A DNA stretch of 29,188 nt. Source: Candidatus Thorarchaeota archaeon. GTDB lineage: Archaea; Asgardarchaeota; Thorarchaeia; Thorarchaeales; Thorarchaeaceae. The notes under the pieces are model-generated. The model was not told where the DNA came from, ran no database searches, and saw only the letters and a program-made list of their open reading frames with translations. A program made the position numbers and the translations under genes. This document shows, in pieces, positions 8,093 to 16,048 of the stretch (position 1 is the first letter of the stretch; every line of letters begins with the position of its first letter). The DNA lies in the NCBI GenBank assembly GCA_016840385.1, contig JAEOSL010000037.1:1-29188 (forward strand), written 5' to 3'.

Positions 8093-8210
8093 TGGTGCGG
8101 AGGGCGAGATTTGAACTCGCGAACTCCTACGAGATTCCCCCTTCGTGAAGAATCATCACGAAGTCAGGGATCTGAGCCCTGCGCCTTTAACCTGGCTGGG
8201 CAACCTCCGC
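8093..8210 (-). tRNA. tRNA-Leu (anticodon CAG) with a 29-nt intron in the variable region
   Basis: The acceptor strands GCGGAGG and CCTCCGC pair fully, followed by discriminator A and an encoded CCA. The anticodon stem CAGGG/CCCTG closes the loop CTCAGAT, giving anticodon CAG. The T arm is GCGAG-TTCAAAT-CTCGC. Between the anticodon stem and T arm lie 44 bases, too many even for a class II tRNA. Removing 29 bases at about 8135-8163 leaves a normal leucine variable arm (CTC-GTAG-GAG) and an 89-nt tRNA with CCA. The removed piece forms an 8-bp hairpin (CTTCGTGA/TCACGAAG). A TATA-like TTAAAAG lies about 29 bases upstream (8235-8243). Confidence 0.9.
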
Positions 8211-8261
8211 TTGATTCGGGGTTCTCAGTTTGTACCTTTTAACCATATCGAACTTGTCCCG

Positions 8262-9020
8262 TCATTCAACGAGATTTGTTCGATAGGAAACAATCTGCTC
8301 TCGAAGTTGATTCCAATCACCGATGTTATCTGTGACTTCCTTTCGGGTTAGTGCGTCCTTGGTCGGTCCATCATAGATGATTCTGCCATCCTCAATAACA
8401 GCAACGGAATCTGACCAATTCTCAATGAAGAAACGGTTATGAGTTGTGAAGAGAATACTGATTCCTTCTTGTCGAAGTTTTTGAATAATATCAATCATAG
8501 TCTGGACCATCTTGAAATCGAGCCCTGTAAAGGGTTCATCAAGTATCAGAATACCAGGTCTCATTGCAATCACACCTGCAAGAGCAACACGTTTTGCTTG
8601 ACCATGACTCATTTGATTGACAGATCGGTCTACATATTTGGACATTCCAACTCGCTCTAATGCCCACTCAACCCGTTCAGACACCTCTTCTTCTGAAAGA
8701 CCTAGATTTCGTGGTCCAAAGGCGACATCTTCCCAGACCGTTGGTGCAAATAATTGATCATCAGGATTCTGAAACAGGAATCCAATATTCTGTCGTACTT
8801 CCCACAGATTGTCACGGTTTATCTTCCTGTCAAACACAAAGATATCACCTGAATCAGGTTTGAGGAGACCTAGAATGAGTTTGAAGAGTGTGGTCTTTCC
8901 AGACCCGTTCAAACCAACAATGGCCTTTTGTTCACCAACATGGAGGTTCAAACTTACATCCTTCATTTTGAATTCATCATATCTAAAGAACACGTGACTA
9001 ATATCAAGAGCACAAGTCAT
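8262..9020 (-). CDS. cbiO: energy-coupling factor ATPase of the nickel/cobalt transporter (NikO/CbiO)
   Basis: This 252-aa ABC ATPase drives uptake through the fused membrane protein encoded just upstream. It shows Walker A GLNGSGKT (residues 36-43), the Q loop in FLFQNPDDQLF, the signature MSHGQAKR (the SHGQ form common in CbiO proteins), Walker B ILILDEP and the switch histidine in TTHN. The NPDDQLFAPTVWEDVAFGP block is typical of ECF/Cbi-type ATPases. Its ATG overlaps the stop of the transporter gene by 4 bases (ATGA), indicating translational coupling. The divergent nikR gene points to nickel rather than cobalt. Confidence 0.92.
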   Translation of the reverse strand: MTCALDISHVFFRYDEFKMKDVSLNLHVGEQKAIVGLNGSGKTTLFKLILGLLKPDSGDIFVFDRKINRDNLWEVRQNIGFLFQNPDDQLFAPTVWEDVAFGPRNLGLSEEEVSERVEWALERVGMSKYVDRSVNQMSHGQAKRVALAGVIAMRPGILILDEPFTGLDFKMVQTMIDIIQKLRQEGISILFTTHNRFFIENWSDSVAVIEDGRIIYDGPTKDALTRKEVTDNIGDWNQLREQIVSYRTNLVE

Positions 9021-10792
9021 GGAAATATCACCTCTAGTAATAGTGGAAACATAAAGGGTAAACTTAGAATCAAAAATACCACAATGAGCGGAAGAAGAGC
9101 ATCAGACTTCTGTAACGATGCACCGGATACTGCAGTTCCTTTTCCGAACCCTCGAAGACTCATGGACTCGTATGCAGTTACACTCCGGTCGAATGAACGA
9201 TTGATACTGGTTCCAACCAGATATCCAAGAGACCTAATCCTTTCGAATCGCTGACCTCGACTGAATCCTCGCAGCTTCTGAGCGTCATGCATTCGAGAAC
9301 GCTCTTCCATAAAGAGTGGAACATATCTGAACATGATCAGAAGAGACCCCACAATCGAACTAGGTACTCTCAATGTTCGTAGTGCTCCGGTAAACTCGCC
9401 TAAGTTCATGTGCGATAACACTGCGAGAAGGGTTAGGAGAATCGCAAACATCCTCGAGCCTAAGAGTAGGCCAAGGTACAGTCCTTCAGTATATGCACTG
9501 AGAGGCCCCCCTGGTGTTGCAATTGTGAAAATTGCAGTTGAACCATATAGGAACGGTTCGAAGAGTATCCAAAACAGAATGATAACTTCAAACTTTGCAG
9601 CGAGTGAAATCACATCACGCCATCTAGTTCCAGTTAACCAACCGGTAACAAGAATGAGTCCAATGAGCACCAGTACCGCCGATAGAGTTGATTGGATAGA
9701 AATTATCACCGCTACAGCGATAGCTGAAATGAATAGACCAGTTGAAGAAAACAATCTTCGGTTCTGCTTTCCTTCATCAAAGGGTAAAAGGAACTTTTCT
9801 GAATGATAGTGATTATGGTCCTCTTGAGAACTCCTTCGAAATATCAAGAATGCTAGACCAAGCACTGCAATGATTCCCACTGAACCAGTGAAAGCATTGA
9901 CAAATTGATTCTCACCCAGAAATGACCAGATACCATCAAACCCATGCTCAGGTTCAGGAACACCAGCATACTCGAATATTGCCCATTCAAATCCATCAGG
10001 ATTCTCTGATGCAAACCCAAGGAGGATTATGGATGAAATCAGTACGAGTGAAAACACTAGCACAGTGGCAGCTTGTTTCATAGGAAATCGAGGTTTGATC
10101 CCAGTATTTTCCTGCTCCTCTTTCTCATCAGAATCCTCACTCTCTTTGGTATCGTCTTTGAGGAATGTAATCAATTGCGGATTGGCTTTCACAAAATACA
10201 GGAGAATGACGGAAGTAAGAATAGCCTCTCCAACACCAATGATGACATGAACACCGGTTATCGCAGCTAGAGCTTCAACACCAAATCCAGGAACTAGCAT
10301 GAGCTCGAGACCGAGAACAAAAGCACCTGCTACTGTAACAATGAAGGCAGCAATCCCTGCTGAAACAAGTGTTGCTCTCTCTTTGGTAATTATCCTACGC
10401 AATGTTTTGAAAAGAATCAGAGCTATTACATAACCAAAGATAACTGAGAATACTCCCATATTGAATAGATTGACTCCATAGGTTAGTATTCCACCATCAC
10501 CATAGAGTGCTTGAACAAATAGCACTAAGCCCATTATCAACAGGGCAACATAGGGATTGATCATTACAGCAAGAAGTGTGGACCCAACAAGATGGCCACT
10601 TGAGAAAGGTGGCACTGGAAAATTCACAAGCTGGGCTGCAAAAATGACTGCTGCAAGTACACCCATGAATGGCACTAGTCTATCATCAAATCGTGCCTTT
10701 ATCTTCCTGTAGGAAAAGACCATCATGACCCCACTAACAGCAAGTAGAGTGATCTGTAGCCACAATGGAATTATCCCATCAGGTACGTGCAC
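9017..10792 (-). CDS. fused nickel ECF transporter: NikM/CbiM + PDGLE (CbiN-like) + CbiQ
   Basis: One 591-aa polypeptide carries three parts that are usually separate. Residues 1-210 are a CbiM/NikM substrate-binding domain beginning M-H-V-P-D-G, with conserved H67 (SSGHLVG). Residues 240-330 are a CbiN-like piece with the PDGLE-type motif ENPDGFEWA, two hydrophobic segments and a His-rich DHNHYH loop. Residues 350-591 are CbiQ with coupling motifs AQKLRGF and AYESMSLRGF. The start is GTG at 10790-10792: it puts His at position 2, as metal binding in this family requires, and GGAG lies upstream. The longer frame from 10834 would bury that histidine. Confidence 0.92.
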   Translation of the reverse strand: MHVPDGIIPLWLQITLLAVSGVMMVFSYRKIKARFDDRLVPFMGVLAAVIFAAQLVNFPVPPFSSGHLVGSTLLAVMINPYVALLIMGLVLFVQALYGDGGILTYGVNLFNMGVFSVIFGYVIALILFKTLRRIITKERATLVSAGIAAFIVTVAGAFVLGLELMLVPGFGVEALAAITGVHVIIGVGEAILTSVILLYFVKANPQLITFLKDDTKESEDSDEKEEQENTGIKPRFPMKQAATVLVFSLVLISSIILLGFASENPDGFEWAIFEYAGVPEPEHGFDGIWSFLGENQFVNAFTGSVGIIAVLGLAFLIFRRSSQEDHNHYHSEKFLLPFDEGKQNRRLFSSTGLFISAIAVAVIISIQSTLSAVLVLIGLILVTGWLTGTRWRDVISLAAKFEVIILFWILFEPFLYGSTAIFTIATPGGPLSAYTEGLYLGLLLGSRMFAILLTLLAVLSHMNLGEFTGALRTLRVPSSIVGSLLIMFRYVPLFMEERSRMHDAQKLRGFSRGQRFERIRSLGYLVGTSINRSFDRSVTAYESMSLRGFGKGTAVSGASLQKSDALLPLIVVFLILSLPFMFPLLLEVIFP

Positions 10793-10828
10793 TAGGTCAT
10801 CTCCATAAAAACTAGGTTTTAATTGAAA

Positions 10829-10869
10829 GAACACTTTAAATGTGTTACTTCTTACGAAATCGTGTTACT
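10829..10869. promoter_or_regulatory. divergent promoter with candidate NikR operator repeats
   Basis: The intergenic region between the nickel transporter and nikR contains the dyad AACAC-TTTAAAT-GTGTT (10830-10846), whose centre is a two-way TATA-like TTTAAA. The octamer GTGTTACT occurs at 10842-10849 and again at 10862-10869, exactly 20 bases apart (two helical turns). GTGTTAC agrees with a NikR half-site I recall from some bacteria; that comparison is from memory. The placement around and just after the TATA suits nickel-dependent repression of both genes. Confidence 0.55.
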
Positions 10870-10888
10870 ATTATGAGAGGTTCGTGTC

Positions 10889-11323
10889 ATGGCTCTGAAG
10901 AGATTTGGTGTGTCAGTACCAGAAGATTTGCTTGAGGAATTTGATCAACTCGTTATTGAGAAGGGATACATTGGAAGGTCAGAGGCGATTAGAGATGCTA
11001 TGCGGGTCTACCTCTCCGAATCACAATGGGAAAAGGGAGCGGATATGATTATGGCGTGTTTGAACATAGTCTACTCCCATAAACCGAAGACTATGGCAGA
11101 CCTCATCAAGATTCAGCATACATCTGACGCACATGTGATATCTACTGTTCATGTTCATATGTCACAATCACACTGCTTAGAGGTTATCACACTTAAAGGA
11201 TCAAAAGAATCAGTCACAAAATTGGCAAACAAAGTTTCAGGTATCTCAGGAATAGAATACGCGAAATTATTCACGTTTGCACTTCCTGATGATGCAGAGA
11301 TGAATCATTCGCACCATCATTGA
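10889..11323 (+). CDS. nikR: nickel-responsive transcriptional regulator NikR
   Basis: This 144-aa protein has an N-terminal ribbon-helix-helix DNA-binding domain (LKRFGVSVPEDLLEEFDQL, then GRSEAIRDAMRVYL) and a C-terminal ACT-like metal domain. The nickel site residues H77, H88, H90 and C96 (STVHVHMSQSHCLEV) have exactly the spacing of Escherichia coli H76/H87/H89/C95. A His-rich tail (NHSHHH) may buffer metal. It is divergent from the fused nickel transporter, 96 bases away, and probably represses it when nickel is plentiful. Confidence 0.95.
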   Translation: MALKRFGVSVPEDLLEEFDQLVIEKGYIGRSEAIRDAMRVYLSESQWEKGADMIMACLNIVYSHKPKTMADLIKIQHTSDAHVISTVHVHMSQSHCLEVITLKGSKESVTKLANKVSGISGIEYAKLFTFALPDDAEMNHSHHH

Positions 11324-11369
11324 TGTCACTAGAAGGTACTTAACCGAGTTTGAACAAGGATGCTTTGCA

Positions 11370-12434
11370 ATGATTATTGCTGTTTCAGATTTGCATTTGG
11401 GAGACCCTGCATCAAATAGAAATGGGTTCTTATCATTCATTGAGGAATTCTTGAAACCAAATTGCAATGAGATTACTGAACTTGTTTTACTCGGCGATAT
11501 TCTGGATATATGGAGAAGGAATACTTCATCGGTTATTCGCGATAATTTGGATATCCTAGAAGATGTCTGTAACCTTGGCTTCAATGTACATTACACTGTT
11601 GGAAATCACGACTTCATCATGAAAGAATTAAGTCCCAGAGAACTCACCTACATTCCCAAGAACATGACCGTTAGTGATGGCCAAGCTTTGACAAACGGAG
11701 GGAGTAGATTCAGATTTATTCACGGTCATCAGATGAGTTACTGGTACGCACTCCCATTCTATGAGGCGTTCTCACGAGCTATGTGTGTATTCGATCCGGA
11801 AGTAGAAGATACATCGAATATTTGGACTATTATTCAGAAGCAATCAGGAAACCTCTCCCGCTTTATTATAGATCGAGTTCATGAATTGTCAGAAAAGGAG
11901 AAAGTCCAGATTGAAATGAAATTAGCAGGACCTCTTTTGGGGCATACGAGCACCATAGAAGAATCGGTAATCGAAGATTACAATCTATTGCGGAAGTTCG
12001 TAAACTTCAAGGGGGACCAATCCCATTCTATGAGTTCGATTCATGATGAAATGATATCTCTATCCTCGGAATCAGTAAACTTTCCTAAGATAGAGAGTCT
12101 GGTAGATCTAGGAAAGGTAACCCAGGAAAGTCCCTATGAGCAATTGGCAGGCAATTTTCTCAATGTATGGATTGGCGTTTATCAATGGATGAATTCTGGT
12201 AGAGATACAAAGAGAGAAGAAATGATGCAACTTGTTCGACGGATTCAAAGAATTGCCTTGATGTTTTCCACAGATGTAGACGGAGATGAATTTCTCATCC
12301 ATGGTCATGGACATAATAGCTATGTGGACAACGCTGATCGAATGGCAGATTCGGGCTGCTGGATAGGAAACAAAACTTCATTCATTAAAATTGATGATGG
12401 GATAGTTACATGCAAGCCATGGCCAATAAGGTAG
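11370..12434 (+). CDS. calcineurin-like metallophosphoesterase (LpxH/UDP-diacylglucosamine hydrolase-type)
   Basis: This 354-aa protein has the complete two-metal site: D7 and H9 in SDLHLGD, GDILDIW, GNHD, HGHQMSYWYA, and H313/H315 in IHGHGHN. GDILDIW and GNHD are the LpxH-like forms. An insertion of roughly 190 residues, mostly helical, separates the HGH and GHGH motifs, whereas simple family members have only a short segment there. The substrate is unknown; archaea lack lipid A, so an LpxH reaction is unlikely. It lies 46 bases after nikR on the same strand. Confidence 0.85.
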   Translation: MIIAVSDLHLGDPASNRNGFLSFIEEFLKPNCNEITELVLLGDILDIWRRNTSSVIRDNLDILEDVCNLGFNVHYTVGNHDFIMKELSPRELTYIPKNMTVSDGQALTNGGSRFRFIHGHQMSYWYALPFYEAFSRAMCVFDPEVEDTSNIWTIIQKQSGNLSRFIIDRVHELSEKEKVQIEMKLAGPLLGHTSTIEESVIEDYNLLRKFVNFKGDQSHSMSSIHDEMISLSSESVNFPKIESLVDLGKVTQESPYEQLAGNFLNVWIGVYQWMNSGRDTKREEMMQLVRRIQRIALMFSTDVDGDEFLIHGHGHNSYVDNADRMADSGCWIGNKTSFIKIDDGIVTCKPWPIR

Positions 12435-12456
12435 AAAGCTTGCGTTGATGTCGGTT

Positions 12457-12466
12457 CTTTTTATTC
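12457..12466 (+). promoter_or_regulatory. TATA-like box of the small membrane protein gene
   Basis: CTTTTTATTC is centred about 23 bases before ATG 12484. Transcription would begin at or very near the start codon, so the mRNA is probably leaderless, which supports the upstream ATG over the internal one at 12529. Confidence 0.45.
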
Positions 12467-12483
12467 AAAGAATGTAACATACC

Positions 12484-12753
12484 ATGGTGATAGTACTGAC
12501 TGATGTAATAGCTACTGAAGTTTCACCAATGAAGACGCAAATATTCAGTCGACAGGCCAACATGTGGATAGTAGCCACATTTGTCCTGACGATGGCTGCT
12601 GCCTCTCTTCTCTCCTATACAGGATTCCTATCTACAGATCCAATCACAGCTGCTGTTGATGGATTCTTGGTATCAATCGTCTATGTAGGATATAGGGTAC
12701 TCAATGCATATAGAGTACGCCGATTAAGAGCAAAGATGAATATTGAAGTATAG
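12484..12753 (+). CDS. small two-span membrane protein
   Basis: This 89-aa protein has hydrophobic segments MWIVATFVLTMAAASLLSY and PITAAVDGFLVSIVYVGYRV and a basic C-terminal tail (YRVRRLRAKMN) that should lie in the cytoplasm. No family was recognised. The nearest upstream TATA-like box fits a leaderless start at 12484. If translation began at the second ATG (12529), the protein would lose 15 residues but keep both spans. The small dyad at 12761-12778 follows its stop. Confidence 0.6.
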   Translation: MVIVLTDVIATEVSPMKTQIFSRQANMWIVATFVLTMAAASLLSYTGFLSTDPITAAVDGFLVSIVYVGYRVLNAYRVRRLRAKMNIEV

Positions 12754-12760
12754 AACATTG

Positions 12761-12778
12761 GGAATTCGGATGAATTCC
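12761..12778. other. short inverted repeat GGAATTC-N4-GAATTCC
   Basis: A perfect 7-bp inverted repeat with a 4-base loop lies 7 bases after the small membrane protein stop and 50 bases before the metallopeptidase start. It has no following T run, so a transcription end is not evident. It could be a protein-binding dyad for the downstream gene or chance. Confidence 0.3.
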
Positions 12779-12828
12779 GAGATGCTCTCAACAAGAGCAA
12801 TAAGGCAGACTCGGATATCATTATTGTG

Positions 12829-14106
12829 ATGTCGATGTCAAACGAATATTCTCTCTATTGCATCATCAATCCAAAAAAAGGTCAGCTAAAAGTCAGCGGT
12901 ACTATCACCATCCCAGCTACAGAAGAGAGTGCATTCTTTATTCTAAATCGGGGCTTAAGATGGACAAGGAGCGTAAGACGCACAGCCTCGGGAGTTCAAA
13001 ATATTTCTGCATTAAAAACAGATGTTGTTGAAGTTCCAAGATTTTACAATGGAGACCTTTGGACCTTTGATATCCAGAAGTCAGAACAAGATGAATTTGT
13101 TCTTGATCTTGAATACAGTGGGCAAATACATCCACCAGTCAAGGGTTCTGATATGCCAGCAATGGGTTATGTCAAACGGGATTTCGTTGAACTTGCATGT
13201 TATAGTGCCTGGTACCCAGTTCCATTCAATATGGAAACGAACATGTCATTTGACTTATCATTTGAAGGACCAGATGACTGGACATGGGAAGCAAATGGGA
13301 AGTTACAAAAAGTAGAGAATAACAACGGAACTGCGGTATGGATATGGAAACAGACTAGACCAGTCAACGATATCGTAGTGGTGGGATTACCCAAAAGAGA
13401 TGCCCATCTCGATGAAGAAAGCCTATTCTGGGGACCCAGGGATTTAGTGGGATCTCACAAGGTGCTTGACACAAGTGCAAGAGAGATGAAGGAATTACTG
13501 GAGAATTGGCTTGGACCAAGAGATACCAGAGAGTCTGTTCGTTTTGCAATAACACCAAGAAAAATGGGAGGAGCGTATGCACGATCGGGTCTTATTGTGG
13601 TTGGGGGAGGTTATTCAACTGATGCAAGTCTTCGTAAACCAGTATTGCAGGCAATGACCCATGAGATATGTCACGACTGGTTTTGTAAGGCTAGTGTCAA
13701 GACATATGATAATTGGCTAGATGAAGCGTTTGCAGAATATTGTTCCATAATGATTACGGATGACTATTTCAATGAAGGATACTTGGAATCGCGTGTTGAA
13801 AAGACGAGGGAAAATCTTGAGAAACAGGGTCATATTCCAGCAATCAAAGATTTGACTCGCGACCAAGGTGAATCATATGGAGCCTACTACTTCAGAGGAT
13901 TCCTATTGCTCCATGAAATATCCGAGAAAATTGGTAGGGTCGAATTTCGAAAAATGGTTGGAGAATTTGCACAACTTTGTGTCAATCAAAGAACAGTTAC
14001 TACGGATTTGTTTCTCGAATTCCTAGAACAGAAGCTAGGCAAGAAAGCGACCGCGATTGCAAAGCAATGGTTATATTTCGAAGGTATTGGAATTCCATCT
14101 AAGTAA
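12829..14106 (+). CDS. M1-like zinc metallopeptidase (gluzincin)
   Basis: This protein of about 425 aa has a beta-rich N-terminal half and a peptidase core with H278-E-I-C-H282 and the third zinc ligand E299 in NWLDEAFAEY. M1 peptidases normally have 18 residues between the HExxH and the glutamate; here there are 16. The block KMGGAYARSGLIVVGGGY occupies the place of the GxMEN motif but lacks its glutamate. It is about half the length of a full M1 aminopeptidase. No signal peptide is seen. Start: GTG 12826 directly precedes ATG 12829; ATG 12835 is also possible. Confidence 0.8.
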   Translation: MSMSNEYSLYCIINPKKGQLKVSGTITIPATEESAFFILNRGLRWTRSVRRTASGVQNISALKTDVVEVPRFYNGDLWTFDIQKSEQDEFVLDLEYSGQIHPPVKGSDMPAMGYVKRDFVELACYSAWYPVPFNMETNMSFDLSFEGPDDWTWEANGKLQKVENNNGTAVWIWKQTRPVNDIVVVGLPKRDAHLDEESLFWGPRDLVGSHKVLDTSAREMKELLENWLGPRDTRESVRFAITPRKMGGAYARSGLIVVGGGYSTDASLRKPVLQAMTHEICHDWFCKASVKTYDNWLDEAFAEYCSIMITDDYFNEGYLESRVEKTRENLEKQGHIPAIKDLTRDQGESYGAYYFRGFLLLHEISEKIGRVEFRKMVGEFAQLCVNQRTVTTDLFLEFLEQKLGKKATAIAKQWLYFEGIGIPSK

Positions 14107-14151
14107 TTGTACAGCTACAATTCCATTAGTGATTGTTCCAGAGCTCAAATT

Positions 14152-15093
14152 TTAATTCCGTAACAATAATCGGAGATTTCTTGCTATCACTGGGGTGTAG
14201 TAATATGCATGTTCAGGGATGAACATACGAAGTTTTTCTGATAATGACTGATACAAATCTTCGTCCTCAATTCCATCCAGAATCATCTTTGTTTCATCTT
14301 CGGTGATGGAATCTAATTTCTGGGTCTTTGTAGCAACTTCACTGTTTACTGGACATGGTAATTGACATCTCAAACATCCCATGAGTGCATTATGTGAACC
14401 GGGGTCTATCCATTCAGGGATTTCACCAGGAACTTCGTTGTACAATGGAATGCACTTTTCCACATCGATGACAAAGCTACCCTCTGATATAGCCCCAGTG
14501 GGACACTGTTTCAAACATGCTTTGCAGTTTGTGCATAAGTCCATCATCTCTGCTTCTTGCCAGTTATCCTCATCAAATTCAAAATCTGTGAAAAATGCGA
14601 ACAGTTTCAGGAAGCTCCCCATCCCTTCAACATAGCAGATATTGTTTTGACCGTATCTTCCAAGCCCTGTTCTTACTGCAAGGCGCTTGAGAAGGATATG
14701 CATTTTTGCATTCTCGACGTGATATTGATTATCCCCGATAATCGTGTTCAAGATTGTAGTTTTCAGATGGGCTTCAGTAATTCCGTCATCGTAGTAATGG
14801 GGCACCATTATTTCACGAATCTCTCCTTCATGATGGAAATCCACCGTCATCAATGGAGTAAATACTGCCATAACTATGATCGACTTTGCATCTGGTAGTG
14901 AGTCCGGTAGATGATGTTGCTGTTGCTGAATATAGCTTCTGAAGACGGGATTGCTGCTGACTTTGCCTTCAGCATCTAAGGATTCGAAATCATCTTGCAG
15001 CTCTCGTAAATGCTTGACCGACATAACACGGTACTTGTAAATAGATTCAGGAATTCCATTCTCTAAATCCGTTTCCCAGATTCTTGCGTTCAT
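14152..15093 (-). CDS. QueG-like 4Fe-4S protein (epoxyqueuosine reductase / reductive dehalogenase superfamily)
   Basis: This 313-aa protein has two ferredoxin-type cysteine sets: C187-C190-C193-C197 in CTNCKACLKQCPTGAI, and C240, C243, C247 in CLRCQLPCPVN. Upstream is LAVRTGLGRYGQNNICY, equivalent to the LAxxAGLGxxGKN block of QueG and related cobalamin-dependent reductases. QueG makes queuosine, which archaea normally lack, so a different reduction is likely. No Tat or Sec signal is present. The ATG at 15093 was chosen. It is convergent with the metallopeptidase gene. Confidence 0.8.
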   Translation of the reverse strand: MNARIWETDLENGIPESIYKYRVMSVKHLRELQDDFESLDAEGKVSSNPVFRSYIQQQQHHLPDSLPDAKSIIVMAVFTPLMTVDFHHEGEIREIMVPHYYDDGITEAHLKTTILNTIIGDNQYHVENAKMHILLKRLAVRTGLGRYGQNNICYVEGMGSFLKLFAFFTDFEFDEDNWQEAEMMDLCTNCKACLKQCPTGAISEGSFVIDVEKCIPLYNEVPGEIPEWIDPGSHNALMGCLRCQLPCPVNSEVATKTQKLDSITEDETKMILDGIEDEDLYQSLSEKLRMFIPEHAYYYTPVIARNLRLLLRN

Positions 15094-15228
15094 AGCACTG
15101 AAAATACTGAATCTTGCTGCTTTTCAATCACCTTATTGGCGTAACCGCTAGACAGGTCCAAAGGTCAATGGAGTTATTCTTGACTATGTGAAGCGACTCG
15201 AAAGTGGTACTTCGTAGGATGTAGTCGC

Positions 15229-16005
15229 CTATTGATTCACTAAAGGCGGAAGAACGCTTGCCTGAGCAATTGCTCCATCAGGCTCAATGAATGATTTGCT
15301 AAATTTGACTCCAACTGTCTGAAGATATTCTTTGAGATCTGTAACTAATGATTCCTCATCTGTATCTGCTATTTTCTGAAGAGTGTCATAACCAGCATTA
15401 CAAAATATCTTCACAGTCTTTCCTCTAATATAGGGAATACGCGAGATATCCGTCATATTGACCAATTCTAGAAGAAAACTCTCTGAAATCCTAGTTTGAG
15501 TGGAAATCTGGCGGCGCCCAGCACATTTCCGTCCTTGCTCCAACAAGTCGATGTTATTCTTAATACCAAATTCTCGAAGTTTCGTAGCATATGACATATG
15601 TTCTTCATTTTCTTTATTCAAGAATTCTTTCATCGGTGCTGTAAACGGGAGAACCCATCTGAAGATGTAGTTGAGAAAGCGTATCAATTCACGAAATGGT
15701 ATCTTGGTTTTTGTCAGAAAACCTTCACACTGTTCTCTCGTTTGTATAGATTCTATCAAATCTATGTAGTTGCGAACTCCTGCGCTACTCAGAGTTCTCA
15801 ATGATGCGGTAATTGTTTCCAAGAACTCTCTGTGCTTGCACTCACCAAACGTGAGTAATCCAGTTGCATGAACTTCGGCTTCTTTCATAGTGTGATTATA
15901 GTACTCTTGAACGAAGGGATATTCAAAGACTTTCGAAATTCTCTTGATCAAGTCTTCATAGTTCCAGAGAGTCCACTTCTTGACCTGCTCCCATTCAATC
16001 TCCAT
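15229..16005 (-). CDS. helix-hairpin-helix protein of unknown function (DUF4332-like C-terminus)
   Basis: This 258-aa, mostly helical, soluble protein has a C-terminal part (about residues 180-240) with two adjacent HhH-like units, around VNMTDISRIPYIRGKTVKIF and NAGYDTLQKIADTDEESLVTDL. These resemble the DUF4332/DNA polymerase X type that often contacts nucleic acid. The N-terminal part is unrecognised. It starts at ATG 16005. It lies downstream of the luciferase-like gene on the same strand, 43 bases away, and may share its transcript. Confidence 0.65.
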   Translation of the reverse strand: MEIEWEQVKKWTLWNYEDLIKRISKVFEYPFVQEYYNHTMKEAEVHATGLLTFGECKHREFLETITASLRTLSSAGVRNYIDLIESIQTREQCEGFLTKTKIPFRELIRFLNYIFRWVLPFTAPMKEFLNKENEEHMSYATKLREFGIKNNIDLLEQGRKCAGRRQISTQTRISESFLLELVNMTDISRIPYIRGKTVKIFCNAGYDTLQKIADTDEESLVTDLKEYLQTVGVKFSKSFIEPDGAIAQASVLPPLVNQ

Positions 16006-16048
16006 GTATGACAGAACAATCAGAAAGTAATGAGTCTAACGATTACTT

